A DNA stretch of 20,985 nt from Candidatus Merdenecus merdavium (GTDB lineage Bacteria > Bacillota > Clostridia > Lachnospirales > Lachnospiraceae): contig DVLR01000108.1 of NCBI GenBank assembly GCA_018715425.1, positions 1 through 20,985 on the forward strand, given 5' to 3'. Shown here one piece after another: positions 1 to 9,126 of the stretch. How positions within the stretch are numbered: position 1 is the stretch's first letter; the number at the start of each line of letters is the position of its first letter. The position numbers and the translations under genes are program-made. The notes under the pieces were generated by a model, which did no database searches, was not told where the DNA came from, and worked only from the letters and a program-made list of their open reading frames with translations.

Positions 1-122
1 CAAGTGGAATGTTTTATTCCCCCTTCAGTACACCAATATCACTCTATCTCAGAAAGATTTCCCGTACTACATCTTTCTTCAGTAAGGAAATAATATGGAA
101 GCTTCTTCCTTAACCATAAAGA

Positions 123-166
123 AAGTGCTGCAAAGCAGATGCTTACTCATCCACTTTGCAGCACTT
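123..166 (-). terminator. Probable terminator of the organosulfur operon
   Basis: Perfect 13-bp inverted repeat AAGTGCTGCAAAG / CTTTGCAGCACTT with an 18-base loop. Read on the minus strand the stem is followed by TCTTTATGG, a weak T-rich tail; on the plus strand no T tract follows. It lies about 105 bases past the stop codon of the TauE-like gene, the last gene of the transcription unit. The stem is strong and the tail imperfect, so termination is likely but its efficiency is uncertain. Confidence 0.65.
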
Positions 167-207
167 CGAAAATTAAGTATGAAAAAAGAAATACTATTAA
201 TTCGCAT

Positions 208-249
208 TTGATACTTCCCTTTACCCAGTCATTTGTAGGGGAGTATCAA
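208..249. repeat. Imperfect inverted repeat after the exporter gene
   Basis: Arms TTGATACTTCCC and GGGAGTATCAA pair over 11 bp with one bulged base, around a loop of about 18 bases. No T tract follows on either strand, so it is not a classic terminator. It could be a 3'-end RNA stabiliser or a protein site. Confidence 0.35.
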
Positions 250-270
250 GCAAAAAGAGGAACCATTCTC

Positions 271-1056
271 TTAATGGATAAATCCCACTAAGTTATAAAT
301 ATTTATTCCTATAATTACAATCATAGCATAGATAAACATTCGCTCTGTAATGTTGTCATCGATTTTCTTGTTCACTTTTCTACCTATCATCCCTCCTGCA
401 AGACCCCCTGCAACCATACCGATCATAATCATTAGAGGAAATGCTGGAATTGTACCTGTGGCAATGGTATTCAGCAAGCTGGTGATCTGACTAAATAGAA
501 TAATATATAGGGAGTTTTGAGCTGCTTCTTTTGGTGTCATTGAAAAAAAGAAATACAAAACCACTAAATTCACTGGTCCTCCTCCAATTCCTAGAAAAGC
601 AGACATCATACCGAGTAATAATCCTATGATCAAACATACTGGAATTTGAGTCATGACTTTGGTTTTTATCTTTTTTTTATTTAAAGTATAAAACAGTGCT
701 GCGGCAGTAATCAATAATAAACAGACTGCTTGGACAAATCCCACGTAATTTTCAGGAAACATGCCCAATAATACCTGAAACAGTGATTTTCCAACAATAC
801 CTCCTATGGCCGCCCCTATGGCCAATGGTGTTCCAAGTTTATAATTTACCATTGAATCGCCAGAAATAGCCGCTCTTCCAACAGAATATGTACTCATTGC
901 TAATACTGTACATCCAGATAAAAAACTAATGGTCTTGACATCCATAAGCTGAAATGCATCAAGCAATGGTTTAATAATGACACCTCCACCGATACCGCAT
1001 ATTGCACCGACGACGGAAGCTAAAAAACTAATTAATGTAAATATAAAGATCATCAT
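271..1056 (-). CDS. TauE/SafE-family sulfite or organosulfur exporter
   Basis: Integral membrane protein of 261 residues, the usual length for the TauE/SafE (old DUF81) family, whose characterised members export sulfite, sulfoacetate or related oxidised sulfur compounds. Seen directly: about eight hydrophobic segments and the family's internal duplication, with GIGGGVIIKP near residue 20 in the first half and GIGGGPVNLV near residue 155 in the second. The start is one of two adjacent ATGs (1056 or 1053), preceded by AGGAGGGAG. It begins 14 bases after the response regulator stop, so it is probably co-transcribed with the kinase and regulator. Inferred role: removing sulfite or sulfate-type end product made by the upstream sulfatase system. 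Substrate is not readable from sequence; many family members are uncharacterised. Confidence 0.85.
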   Translation of the reverse strand: MMIFIFTLISFLASVVGAICGIGGGVIIKPLLDAFQLMDVKTISFLSGCTVLAMSTYSVGRAAISGDSMVNYKLGTPLAIGAAIGGIVGKSLFQVLLGMFPENYVGFVQAVCLLLITAAALFYTLNKKKIKTKVMTQIPVCLIIGLLLGMMSAFLGIGGGPVNLVVLYFFFSMTPKEAAQNSLYIILFSQITSLLNTIATGTIPAFPLMIMIGMVAGGLAGGMIGRKVNKKIDDNITERMFIYAMIVIIGINIYNLVGFIH

Positions 1057-1070
1057 GGATCTTCTCCCTC

Positions 1071-2573
1071 CTATTTTCTCGCATTCATCTGATATTCATA
1101 TGGATTTTGCCCAAACTTCTTCTTAAAAGCAGTGGAGAAGTAACTTAAACTGGAATATCCAGATTTTTCGGCAATTTCATATACTTTTAGATTTGTAGTT
1201 TCCAAAAGCTTGACTGCATTTTTCATACGAATATTATTTAAATAAACCACAAAATTCATTCCCGTTTCTTTCATAAATAAACGGCTAAAATACTCTGGAC
1301 TAAAAGAAATCACATTTGCCACCATGGCCAAAGTTATTTTTTCTGAGTAATGCTTCTCCATATAACTGATGGCATCCATAATTCCTGAAGAATAATCCTG
1401 TCTCATCTTTGTCTTTTTTTCAAAAGAAAGAAATACAGAATTCATGGTAGTTAAAAGTTCGTCCATACAACTTGCATCTTGAATCTGCCTATTTACTGTA
1501 GCCACTTGGTTTTCTATCTCAGGAATATCATCTTTCGTGAAATGTAGAAGTGATGTTGAAAAAAATCCCATCATCTTTTTCATCTGTTCAATGTCCGTTG
1601 GCTGCTCCTTGATCACATCATGGATCATTTTATTTTTTGTCTCGATTGCCTTTGTATATTCCTGTCCTAATAACTCTTTACTAAAAGAGGCTTTATAGGC
1701 TTCTCCATGTTTGATTTCTTCCTTCAATCCCACTTCTTCATAAAATACATGCTTCTGTGCAGCGTAGAAGGATAGACTGCAGCGTTGCCTTGCTGTCTGA
1801 ATGACTTTATGAACCACACATAAAGAATTTCCAATCTCACTAATCCCCATATAACACGCCTGATGATCCACTGTTTCTTCACAAGTACGAATGAATGTCC
1901 TTTTCATCTCTTCTTTCGTTTCGAATGTGGGATTTGCCAACACGATGGTATGATCAAATCCAAAAGAAAAGGATGTAACATTCTTTAGACCTTTTAGATT
2001 TTTTAATATTTCTTGGCTATTCAAAGCAGAATCAAGATTTAAAATATCTAAGGCAATGACATTCCCTTCTACCAGAGGAATATTGTAATTTTTCAATTCA
2101 AGCTCATCTACAGGCATACTATGTTTGCCTAAGGCAATACTTTGAAGAAAATGATTTCTCTTGCCATGTTCATAAATTGTAGGACTATTCTTGCTGCTTT
2201 CACTAATATGCCTGGAAGCCTCTTGCAAGACCTCCGTCAAAGATATATCTGAAATTTCAGTTTTTAATATATACTCAGCAGTACCAAGATGAAGCGCCTG
2301 CCTGGCATAGGAAAAATCCTCGTGGCTGGTTAATACAATGGCATAAAATTCAGAATCTATAAGCTGCATTTGTTTCAAGACTTCAAGGCCAGTCATTCCT
2401 GGCATCTCAATATCCGTCACTACAATATCAGGTCTTTTGCTTTTAAACAGTTCCAATGCCTCTTTTCCATTAGATGCCACTCCTACTACTTGGAATTTAT
2501 CTATTTTATTGATGCAAAACTCCAACCATTGTCTTATTGGAGCTTCATCATCGATTGCTAATACTTTGAACAT
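1071..2573 (-). CDS. YesN-like response regulator with AraC-type DNA-binding domain
   Basis: Cytoplasmic transcription regulator of 500 residues, partner of the adjacent sensor kinase. The receiver domain (about 1-120) has the acid pair D8-D9, the phospho-acceptor D54 in VVTDIEMPG, and the conserved lysine K104. A variable middle region follows (about 130-390). The C-terminal 100 residues contain two helix-turn-helix units of the AraC family (ITLAMVANVISFSPEYFSR and VYEIAEKSGYSSLSYFS) and end in the typical KKFGQNPYEYQ. The start lies 9 bases after the kinase stop. This architecture usually controls a neighbouring solute-uptake operon, here most likely the promoter ahead of the substrate-binding lipoprotein gene near 10300. 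The inducer is unknown. Confidence 0.92.
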   Translation of the reverse strand: MFKVLAIDDEAPIRQWLEFCINKIDKFQVVGVASNGKEALELFKSKRPDIVVTDIEMPGMTGLEVLKQMQLIDSEFYAIVLTSHEDFSYARQALHLGTAEYILKTEISDISLTEVLQEASRHISESSKNSPTIYEHGKRNHFLQSIALGKHSMPVDELELKNYNIPLVEGNVIALDILNLDSALNSQEILKNLKGLKNVTSFSFGFDHTIVLANPTFETKEEMKRTFIRTCEETVDHQACYMGISEIGNSLCVVHKVIQTARQRCSLSFYAAQKHVFYEEVGLKEEIKHGEAYKASFSKELLGQEYTKAIETKNKMIHDVIKEQPTDIEQMKKMMGFFSTSLLHFTKDDIPEIENQVATVNRQIQDASCMDELLTTMNSVFLSFEKKTKMRQDYSSGIMDAISYMEKHYSEKITLAMVANVISFSPEYFSRLFMKETGMNFVVYLNNIRMKNAVKLLETTNLKVYEIAEKSGYSSLSYFSTAFKKKFGQNPYEYQMNARK

Positions 2574-2582
2574 GCCTTCACC

Positions 2583-4343
2583 TCAATCTATTGCTGGAAC
2601 CATAATTTTAATTTTTGTTCCAACATTTACAGTACTTTCAATACTTAATCCATATTGGTCTCCAAAACGAAGCTTTATTCGATCATTCACATTTTTAATC
2701 CCAATATGAGGTCTATCTGTTTTGATCTCTTCCTTCAACATCTTATCTACCATCTCTTCTGTCATGCCGATCCCATTATCCTCTACTTCAATACAGATGT
2801 CTTTCCCAAAAGGACGTACAATAACAATGATAAGTCTATCGGATCCCGACGACTCTAAACCATGGAAGATGGCATTTTCAACTAATGGTTGAATTAATAA
2901 TTTAGGAAGCTTCTTGTTTGCAATGCTTTCATCATATTCAACAATGGCATCAAATCCTTCTGCATAGCGAAACTTTTGAAGATCGATATACTGTTTGATT
3001 ACTTCCATCTGTGCTTCAACAGTATCCATCTCCTCTGGATTAGATAATGTACTACGTAATAACTGAATAAACAAAGAAATCATTTCTGAAGCTTTTTCAT
3101 TTTCTTCCATGTCTACCATACACTTGACTGAAAATAAAGTATTATACATAAAATGTGGGTTGATCTGAGCCTGTAAAAGATTCATTTCAATTTTTCTTTT
3201 CTGTTCCTCTTTTTCTTTTTCTCGCTCCATTAAGCTTCTTATTCTCATTAACATGCTCTGCATGCCATCATTTAAGGCCGTTATTTCGGTATACCCGTGA
3301 ACTTGAAATACTTCATCTAGGTTCCCAGCTTCCACATTCTGAATATGTTTCTCAAGGCGAATGATGGGGGAAGAGATTTGTTTTGAAGCAGTCCAGGCCA
3401 TTGCAAGTCCAAACATTAATGCCAACAGTGCAAAGATAATAACCATGTTTTCTACACGAAGGATGGGTGTCAGCAAACCATGTAATTCAATTTCTTCAAA
3501 TACGGTAAACCCTGAAACGGGTTCATAATTCTTAGTGAATAACGCTGTACGGTTAGTATTCTTTGTGATGATATAGACTTTCTCACCAAACATTTCCTTC
3601 AAATTATTCATATTAAAATAGTCAAAACCTATAATCCCTGAAACATTACTTGAGACAATACTTCCCTTATCATCAGCAATATAAATATTGCTTCCACTAG
3701 ATATTACGTCTTGATAGGTATCATATATCTGCCTTTCATCGATATTGATCATTAAATATCCTATGATTTCTCCCTGCTCATCTAATACGGTTCTAGCTGC
3801 GCAAAAAGAATTGATATTCAACATTTTATCTCGGTAACACGCTACATCCACAATATCTCCTCTGGCATTGTATAAATCACTATACCAGATTTTGATTTCT
3901 GGATTCATATAATCGTAGTTGTCTGGAACATGATCTGAACAATATCCAACTCCATTACGAGATAAATAAACGACGTAAAAATCTAGATTGATCTGATGAA
4001 AGGATACCTTATATTGTGAAGTTAATTCATCCATATAGTTCATAAATTCTTTTTCATTAGCCTTTGTAAGGTTTTGAGTATATTGACGGAATAAGTCATC
4101 ATAGTAATATAAATTTGAGACTGTATATGCATTGGTTTTAAAACTCTTTACCCTATCCGCAATCTGGCTTAATACATCAGACCTATTGGTTCCTATCTCC
4201 TCAACAAAAGACTCTTTATAATATTGAAAAGCACCAAGGGAGAGCAAACCAATGATAATGACATTGGTAATAATCATAATTAGCAATATCTGTGTCCGTA
4301 TGCTGTTGATCCAAGCTTTGATTTTTCCAATCATTTTTCTCAT
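2583..4343 (-). CDS. YesM-like sensor histidine kinase
   Basis: Membrane sensor kinase, 586 residues from the ATG at 4343. That start is preferred because GGGGAAG lies about 7 bases upstream, while the GTG/ATG pair at 4370/4367 has no ribosome binding site. Layout: transmembrane segment at about 17-41, a large extracytoplasmic sensor region (about 42-298), a second transmembrane segment at about 299-317, a HAMP linker, then the His_kinase domain with the phospho-accepting histidine at about 397 in QINPHFMYNTL. The GHKL ATPase has the N box (LVENAIFHG), VEDNGIGM and HIGIKNVNDRI. Family members sense small extracellular ligands, often with help from a binding protein. It has its own candidate promoter (4382-4410), so it can be expressed apart from the structural genes. 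Confidence 0.92.
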   Translation of the reverse strand: MRKMIGKIKAWINSIRTQILLIMIITNVIIIGLLSLGAFQYYKESFVEEIGTNRSDVLSQIADRVKSFKTNAYTVSNLYYYDDLFRQYTQNLTKANEKEFMNYMDELTSQYKVSFHQINLDFYVVYLSRNGVGYCSDHVPDNYDYMNPEIKIWYSDLYNARGDIVDVACYRDKMLNINSFCAARTVLDEQGEIIGYLMINIDERQIYDTYQDVISSGSNIYIADDKGSIVSSNVSGIIGFDYFNMNNLKEMFGEKVYIITKNTNRTALFTKNYEPVSGFTVFEEIELHGLLTPILRVENMVIIFALLALMFGLAMAWTASKQISSPIIRLEKHIQNVEAGNLDEVFQVHGYTEITALNDGMQSMLMRIRSLMEREKEKEEQKRKIEMNLLQAQINPHFMYNTLFSVKCMVDMEENEKASEMISLFIQLLRSTLSNPEEMDTVEAQMEVIKQYIDLQKFRYAEGFDAIVEYDESIANKKLPKLLIQPLVENAIFHGLESSGSDRLIIVIVRPFGKDICIEVEDNGIGMTEEMVDKMLKEEIKTDRPHIGIKNVNDRIKLRFGDQYGLSIESTVNVGTKIKIMVPAID

Positions 4344-4381
4344 AAAATCTTCCCCATAAGATTCCATCACTTCGTAATAAG

Positions 4382-4410
4382 ATTGTACTATTAAAATGCT
4401 CCAAATACAA
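4382..4410 (-). promoter_or_regulatory. Candidate sigma-A promoter for kinase-regulator-exporter genes
   Basis: Minus-strand hexamers TTGTAT (4410-4405) and TACAAT (4387-4382) are separated by exactly 17 bases. The -10 matches the consensus in five of six positions and the -35 in three. Predicted transcription would begin near 4375, about 30 bases before the chosen kinase start. Confidence 0.5.
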
Positions 4411-4418
4411 CCACTTAT

Positions 4419-4448
4419 GCCAGAGGGCTGTTCTTCTATCCCTCTGGC
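4419..4448 (-). repeat. Perfect hairpin between sulfatase and kinase genes
   Basis: Nine-bp perfect GC-rich arms GCCAGAGGG / CCCTCTGGC around a 12-base loop, 19 bases past the sulfatase stop. No T tract follows on the minus strand, so it is more likely an RNA processing or stabilising structure (or a weak terminator) separating the uptake/sulfatase transcript from the regulatory genes than a full intrinsic terminator. Confidence 0.6.
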
Positions 4449-4466
4449 CTATTAGCAACTCGTTTC

Positions 4467-5942
4467 TCAATATTTACCTATACGAAGTGGTAATGTATCT
4501 TCTGTTTCTATTATTCTATTCATTAATTCTTTCAACATAGATTCTTTTACCTCTCGATACTCTTCATGATCCCAGAGGTTTTTAAATTCATGAGGATCTA
4601 AGTTTCGGTCGTATAGCTCTCCAAACTGCTCTCCAGCATAATAGGTAAGTTTATAATCCCTTCCTGTTATTGTCTTAAGATTGAGCCCCCAATCAAAACA
4701 ATTAAATTCAGTTAAGGCATATTTTCTACCTGCGCCACTGTCCCCTCGAAGGATCGGTGCCATTGACATCCCCTGCATCCCAAGTGGCGGCCTTATTCCA
4801 GCATAATCCAAAATAGTCGCCATAATATCCACATGCTCTGTAATCTGTTGATATCTAGATCCCTTTGGAATGACTCCTGGCCATTTCATAATCATAGGTG
4901 CTTTAATCAAGCAATCATAATGAAATGGACCTTTGAACAATAAACCATGATCTCCTAATAGCTCACCATGATCGTTGGTAAACAAGATGAGAGTATCTTG
5001 CTCCATGCCTTTATCCTCTATGGCCTTTAATACCTTTCCAATACTTTCATCCACTAAGGTGATCATTGCATAATATGCGGCTTTTACACTCCCCCAATCC
5101 TGAGAACTTAACTTACGGTAATCATATTTTTCATTGCTAAATCCACGTCCACAACGGTGTTTTCTAAAATGAGGCGGTTTATCTTCTAATTCACCTTCCT
5201 GATAAATAGGTGGCTCTAATGTTGTAGGATCATACATTTTGGAATATGGTGCTGGAGGATCAAATGGATGATGAGGATCAACGAAAGAACAAAAGGCAAA
5301 GAACGGTTTATCCTTTGGTACTTCATCTATGAATGTGACGGTCTGATCTGCAATCCATGATGACTGATGGTATTCTGGATCGATTTCACTTTGATATACC
5401 TGAGGTGGACCGCTGGCATCTTTATCTGCTGCTGAGGCACGATCTTCTTTTGCTTTTCGCTCTCCCTGCATCTTTACTTCTTTATAATCCTTAGGGCTAA
5501 CCTCTTTTAACCAGTTCAAATATTCTCCTGTTTTACAATCGCAGCTTGTATGAACCACATCGAATCCATATCGATCTTCTGGCCAATCGTCTTCTTCATT
5601 TTCTTTTGGTACGAATTGTGTTGTAAAATGCATTTTTCCAATCGCTGCGGTCAAATAACCATTCTCTCTTAGCACCTCTGGAAACGTTACTTCTTCGTCC
5701 CTTAATGGAATACCATTATCTCTTGTTCCATGGTTTTTGGGATATCTTCCCGTTAAAATACTGCAACGAGATGGAGAACATACAGGATTTTGAATAAAAT
5801 GATGATCAAACGTACTGCCATTTAATGCAATACTATCAATATTAGGGGTACGAACCTGTGTGTTTCCATAGCATCCTATGGCATCAAACCGAAGTTGATC
5901 CGCCATAAATAGAATAATATTAGGTTTTTTTTGTTTTTTCAT
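4467..5942 (-). CDS. Cys-type sulfatase (alkaline phosphatase superfamily), cytoplasmic
   Basis: Hydrolase predicted to cleave a sulfate ester. The start at 5942 is favoured: GGTGG sits 5 bases upstream and the gene then follows the ATPase stop by 2 bases; the ATG at 5954 has no ribosome binding site. Seen (491 residues): N-terminal metal-binding MADQ (D15), the sulfatase motif CSPSR with Cys55, which is converted to formylglycine in active members, the following ILTGR, DPHHPFDPP near 222-230, and the metal ligands in FTNDHGELLGDHG (N323, D324, H325). No signal peptide is present, so it acts in the cytoplasm on imported substrate. A Cys-type enzyme in an anaerobe would need a radical SAM maturase (anSME), which is not recognisable here. 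The same superfamily includes phosphonate monoester hydrolases, so a phosphorus ester is an alternative substrate. Confidence 0.88.
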   Translation of the reverse strand: MKKQKKPNIILFMADQLRFDAIGCYGNTQVRTPNIDSIALNGSTFDHHFIQNPVCSPSRCSILTGRYPKNHGTRDNGIPLRDEEVTFPEVLRENGYLTAAIGKMHFTTQFVPKENEEDDWPEDRYGFDVVHTSCDCKTGEYLNWLKEVSPKDYKEVKMQGERKAKEDRASAADKDASGPPQVYQSEIDPEYHQSSWIADQTVTFIDEVPKDKPFFAFCSFVDPHHPFDPPAPYSKMYDPTTLEPPIYQEGELEDKPPHFRKHRCGRGFSNEKYDYRKLSSQDWGSVKAAYYAMITLVDESIGKVLKAIEDKGMEQDTLILFTNDHGELLGDHGLLFKGPFHYDCLIKAPMIMKWPGVIPKGSRYQQITEHVDIMATILDYAGIRPPLGMQGMSMAPILRGDSGAGRKYALTEFNCFDWGLNLKTITGRDYKLTYYAGEQFGELYDRNLDPHEFKNLWDHEEYREVKESMLKELMNRIIETEDTLPLRIGKY

Positions 5943-5944
5943 AT

Positions 5945-6697
5945 TTACCACCATTTAATTAAATCTGTCACTTCATCGCGGAGTTTATTAAATTCAATAT
6001 CCGTTACATCCCTTGGACGGGGTAGGTCATTTACGATTTCTTTCTTTATGGAAGTAGGTTTATTGGTGAGAACCAAAATACGTTGGCTTAAATAAACGGC
6101 TTCTTCAATATTATGGGTAATAAAAATGATTGTAGTACCTGTTTTCTGCCATAAGGAGATCAACTCATCCTCTAGTTTGTAACGTAGCTCGTTATCAAGC
6201 TGTCCATAAGGCTCATCCATCAATAATAATTCTGGCTGTACTGCAAAAGCACGTGCAATACTGACTCTTTGGAGCATACTTGCCGATAACTGGTCTGGAT
6301 AGTAATTTCTATATTCTCTAAGGCCAACCATATCCAACATCTCTTCTACTCTCTGTTTACTAATCTCCTTGGATACATTTTTTACTTTTAATCCATAGGC
6401 AATGTTTTCTTCCACTGTCGCCCATGGGAAGGATGAATATTCCTGAAAAATATATGCAATATTATGTTTTTGTAAATCCACTGGTTCACCATTGATTAAG
6501 ATTTCCCCGCCAGTTAACTCATATGCTTTTAGTTTTGTAAGACAGTTTAAAAAGGTGGTTTTCCCACATCCTGTAGGACCTACAACACATAAAAACTCTC
6601 CTTTTTTAACATCAAAGGAAATATCATTTAAAACTACTAAATCACCAAACTGTTTTGTCATATGGGAAACCTTTACTTTTACTTCTTCTGTGCCCAT
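5945..6697 (-). CDS. NitT/TauT-type ABC importer ATPase with degenerate signature motif
   Basis: ATP-binding subunit (250 residues) of the organosulfur-type importer, of the SsuB/TauB/NrtD class. Visible motifs: Walker A GPTGCGKTT (40-48), Q-loop IFQE, Walker B LLLMDEP (D161, E162) and switch histidine H195 in ITHNIEEA. The signature is LSASM (137-141) instead of LSGGQ/LSGGM, so its contribution to the partner's ATP site is probably impaired. The neighbouring ATPase has a good signature but lacks the switch histidine, so the two look like a specialised heterodimer. A GGAGG lies 6 bases before the start; the gene begins 20 bases after the other ATPase stop and ends 2 bases before the sulfatase start. 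Substrate is inferred from context only. Confidence 0.9.
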   Translation of the reverse strand: MGTEEVKVKVSHMTKQFGDLVVLNDISFDVKKGEFLCVVGPTGCGKTTFLNCLTKLKAYELTGGEILINGEPVDLQKHNIAYIFQEYSSFPWATVEENIAYGLKVKNVSKEISKQRVEEMLDMVGLREYRNYYPDQLSASMLQRVSIARAFAVQPELLLMDEPYGQLDNELRYKLEDELISLWQKTGTTIIFITHNIEEAVYLSQRILVLTNKPTSIKKEIVNDLPRPRDVTDIEFNKLRDEVTDLIKWW

Positions 6698-6717
6698 TTT
6701 TATCCTCCGATTATTTT

Positions 6718-7494
6718 CTATAAGGTCTCTTCACAAATATCTTCTATTTGACGTCTGATCTTCAAAAATTCAGGATCACTATATTTACGTGGTCTTGGAA
6801 GATTTACTTCGATCTCTGCTTTGATCTGTGTTGGAGTATTGGTTAGTATAACAATTCTGTCGGCAAGATATACTGCTTCCTCACTATTATTGGTCACAAA
6901 TACGCAAGTTCTTTTTTCTTTCTGCCAGATGTTCTGTAATTCTTCTTCCATCATATATCTTGTCTGTGCATCGAGGTGCCCAAATGGCTCATCCATCAAC
7001 ATAACCTTAGGATTGTTTGCGTAAGCTCGGGCAATCCCAACACGCTGTCTCATACCCCCTGATAATCTATTGGGGAAACTTTTTTCAAATCCGGTAAGTC
7101 CTACAAGATCAATGAAATATTGTGCACGTTCTCTTCTGGTTTTCTTATCAATACCACGGCTCTTAGGTCCAAATTCCACATTACCCATGACAGAGCAAAA
7201 GGGAAATAATGCAGTTGTCTGATATACTACCCCCCTATCTGGTCCAGGTCCTGTTACTTCCTTCCCATTCACGAATACCTTTCCTTCTGTGGGAAGTTCA
7301 AGACCAGCAATGAGATTTAATAAGGTGGTCTTTCCACACTGGCCTGGTCCAAATAAAACAACAAATTCATTTTCTTTGACTTCCAAGCTTACCTTTTCTA
7401 CAACTTCATTAACGTTTCCCATACTTTCAAATGTTTTTTTCACGTCTTTCGCTACAATCATCCTGTTTTCTTTTACTCGCCCATCACATTCCAT
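6718..7494 (-). CDS. NitT/TauT-type ABC importer ATPase lacking the switch histidine
   Basis: Second ATP-binding subunit, 258 residues from the ATG at 7494, chosen because AGGAGG is 8 bases upstream; the ATG at 7500 is only 2 bases from it. Walker A GPGQCGKTT (49-57), Q-loop VYQTT, intact signature LSGGM (144-148) and Walker B VMLMDEP (D168, E169) are all present. At the H-loop the sequence is VTNNSEEA, with Asn202 where nearly all family members carry His. Paired with the other ATPase, its ATP site would combine a missing switch histidine with the partner's LSASM signature, giving one degenerate site. The start overlaps the permease end by 22 bases, indicating translational coupling. Confidence 0.9.
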   Translation of the reverse strand: MECDGRVKENRMIVAKDVKKTFESMGNVNEVVEKVSLEVKENEFVVLFGPGQCGKTTLLNLIAGLELPTEGKVFVNGKEVTGPGPDRGVVYQTTALFPFCSVMGNVEFGPKSRGIDKKTRRERAQYFIDLVGLTGFEKSFPNRLSGGMRQRVGIARAYANNPKVMLMDEPFGHLDAQTRYMMEEELQNIWQKEKRTCVFVTNNSEEAVYLADRIVILTNTPTQIKAEIEVNLPRPRKYSDPEFLKIRRQIEDICEETL

Positions 7495-8252
7495 GAACAT
7501 AACCTCCTCTCAGCAGCTCTCATTACGGTTGCCAGTATTAGACCTACTGTTCCGATAACAATCATACCAACCATAACCAAGGTAATATTTAAGGTATCAC
7601 TACCTCTTTGAATCAACCAGCCACAGCCTTCACGGGCTCCAACCATTTCGGCAGCAAGCACAGCCATCCATGCCGTTGATAATCCAACCTGCATTCCAGC
7701 AAAGATCTGTGGCGTACAAGATGGTAATATGACTCGTAAAAAGATTCCTCTTTCACTTGTTCCTAACATTTTTGCGCAGCCAATCAACTGGAGATCAACA
7801 TTCTTAGCCGCTGTATAGGAATTCAAGGTGACATTTGTAAAAGCACCAATACCACAAATAATGTACTTTGGAAGCTCTCCAATACCAAAGAAAAGAATGA
7901 CAAGAGAGATCCAAGCAATGGGTGGAATAGGCCTTAATAATTCAAAAATAGGTTTAAAGATTGCTTCTGCATATTTTGATGATCCCATTGCAATTCCAAG
8001 GATAATACCAAGAATGGTTGCACAGCCAAAGCCTACTAATACTCTTCGCATGCTAACGATCAAGTGTCCTAAAATCGCATATTCACCAATTGGTTTTGTA
8101 AAAGATGTGATCAACAAAACGAATACTTCAACTGGTCCAGGAGTTGTGTTTTTGGCTGGAGTAAATGTTGTAATAAACCACCATGCCACAAAGAAAAAGA
8201 CAATGGATGCGGTTGCATAAAGGACTTTTTCTGGATCGAATTTCTTTTTCAT
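7473..8252 (-). CDS. NitT/TauT-type ABC importer permease (second)
   Basis: Inner-membrane permease subunit of 259 residues, the usual size for the SsuC/TauC/NrtB class. It shows a single N-terminal membrane segment (about 13-28), then about five more hydrophobic stretches. The coupling loop that contacts an ATPase is recognisable as AKMLGTSERGIFLRVILPSCTP-like, with the conserved G and the ILP ending, followed by the family's GLSTAWMAVLAAEMVGA. The start overlaps the upstream permease stop by 4 bases (ATGA-type), and the 3' end overlaps the ATPase. Two non-identical permeases plus two non-identical ATPases point to a fully heterotetrameric transporter core. Confidence 0.9.
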   Translation of the reverse strand: MKKKFDPEKVLYATASIVFFFVAWWFITTFTPAKNTTPGPVEVFVLLITSFTKPIGEYAILGHLIVSMRRVLVGFGCATILGIILGIAMGSSKYAEAIFKPIFELLRPIPPIAWISLVILFFGIGELPKYIICGIGAFTNVTLNSYTAAKNVDLQLIGCAKMLGTSERGIFLRVILPSCTPQIFAGMQVGLSTAWMAVLAAEMVGAREGCGWLIQRGSDTLNITLVMVGMIVIGTVGLILATVMRAAERRLCSWNVMGE

Positions 8253-9052
8253 GATCTTCTTCCCCCTTTCACAAGCTTCCCTTCCAGCTTATTTAATACA
8301 CCGGTCATGATTGTTCCAATGATACCGATGGTTAACATGGCAACAATAATAAGATCTGCACGTGCAATGGTTCTGTTCAACTGAATCATATATCCAAGCC
8401 CCTTATTAGAAGCTAACATTTCAGCTGCACATAAGGTCATCCATGCCGTACCCAGGGAAATTCTAAGACCAGTAAAGATCATGGGCAATGCTGTTGGGAT
8501 AGCTACTGTAAATAACATTTCTTTTCTAGATGCACCAAAGGTCTGAGCAACCCATAAATGAACTGCTTTTGTCTGTTTGATTCCTGCATAAGAGTTGATG
8601 ACACATGGTACGAATGCAGATACAAAAATAATTGCAGCCTTAGCTCCAAGGCCGATACCAAACCATAAGATCATAAGCGGAATCCATGCAATGGTTGGTA
8701 CAGGTCTGATTAAATCAAATAAGGGAGTTACAAGCATGTCTACTCTTCTAAACCATGCCATAGCAATGCCGAGGGGAACCCCGAATAATGCTCCTAGAAG
8801 ATAGCCAGTAAAAGCTACTTTAAGACTGGCTACAATATGACCAAACAAGGTTGCCCCATCTGGTGCTTTCGTACCAAGTTTTTCGTAGAATGCCTGCAAT
8901 ACCTGTATGGGACTAGGTAAGATATAATCTGGTTTCAAATGCAAAATTGCGGTACATACATACCAGATGATAAAGAAACAGCATAAAGATATCCCTGAAA
9001 TGGCCGTTATTTTCATCTTATCTTTTCGTCTTTTCTTTTCAAATTCACTCAT
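8249..9052 (-). CDS. NitT/TauT-type ABC importer permease (first)
   Basis: Membrane permease subunit of 267 residues. After a basic N terminus (KKRRKDK) there is a membrane segment at about 15-33 and several more downstream. The coupling loop reads FGASRKEMLFTVAIPTALP, with the class's G and I-x-x-x-LP features, followed by GLRISLGTAWMTLCAAEMLA. AGGAG lies 7 bases before the ATG. It follows the binding-protein gene by 74 bases, a gap that contains a hairpin, which may lower its expression relative to the binding protein. Together with the following permease it should form the heterodimeric channel. Confidence 0.9.
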   Translation of the reverse strand: MSEFEKKRRKDKMKITAISGISLCCFFIIWYVCTAILHLKPDYILPSPIQVLQAFYEKLGTKAPDGATLFGHIVASLKVAFTGYLLGALFGVPLGIAMAWFRRVDMLVTPLFDLIRPVPTIAWIPLMILWFGIGLGAKAAIIFVSAFVPCVINSYAGIKQTKAVHLWVAQTFGASRKEMLFTVAIPTALPMIFTGLRISLGTAWMTLCAAEMLASNKGLGYMIQLNRTIARADLIIVAMLTIGIIGTIMTGVLNKLEGKLVKGGRRS

Positions 9053-9077
9053 GACGTTTCTCCTCGCTTTTTAAAAT

Positions 9078-9101
9078 AGGGAACGTTTTAAAGCGCTCCC
9101 T
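9078..9101 (-). terminator. Post-binding-protein hairpin, probable partial terminator
   Basis: On the minus strand AGGGAGCG / CGTTCCCT pair over 8 bp (one G-T wobble) around CTTTAAAA, followed by ATTTTAAAA. It lies between the stop of the substrate-binding lipoprotein and the first permease. This placement commonly gives excess binding protein over membrane subunits by partial termination or mRNA protection. Confidence 0.55.
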
Positions 9102-9126
9102 GAAATGTATTTCTTATAAAGACTCT

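Larger units (their letters stand above)
1..270. other. Left-edge intergenic region with two inverted repeats
   Basis: No gene can be supported here. The first 85 bases are open on the plus strand in one frame that ends in TAA at 83-85 (27 residues ending PYYIFLQ), so the tail of a convergent gene from beyond the edge is possible but unproven. The rest holds a 13-bp perfect hairpin (123-166) and an imperfect one (208-249), both lying downstream of the TauE-like gene. Confidence 0.5.
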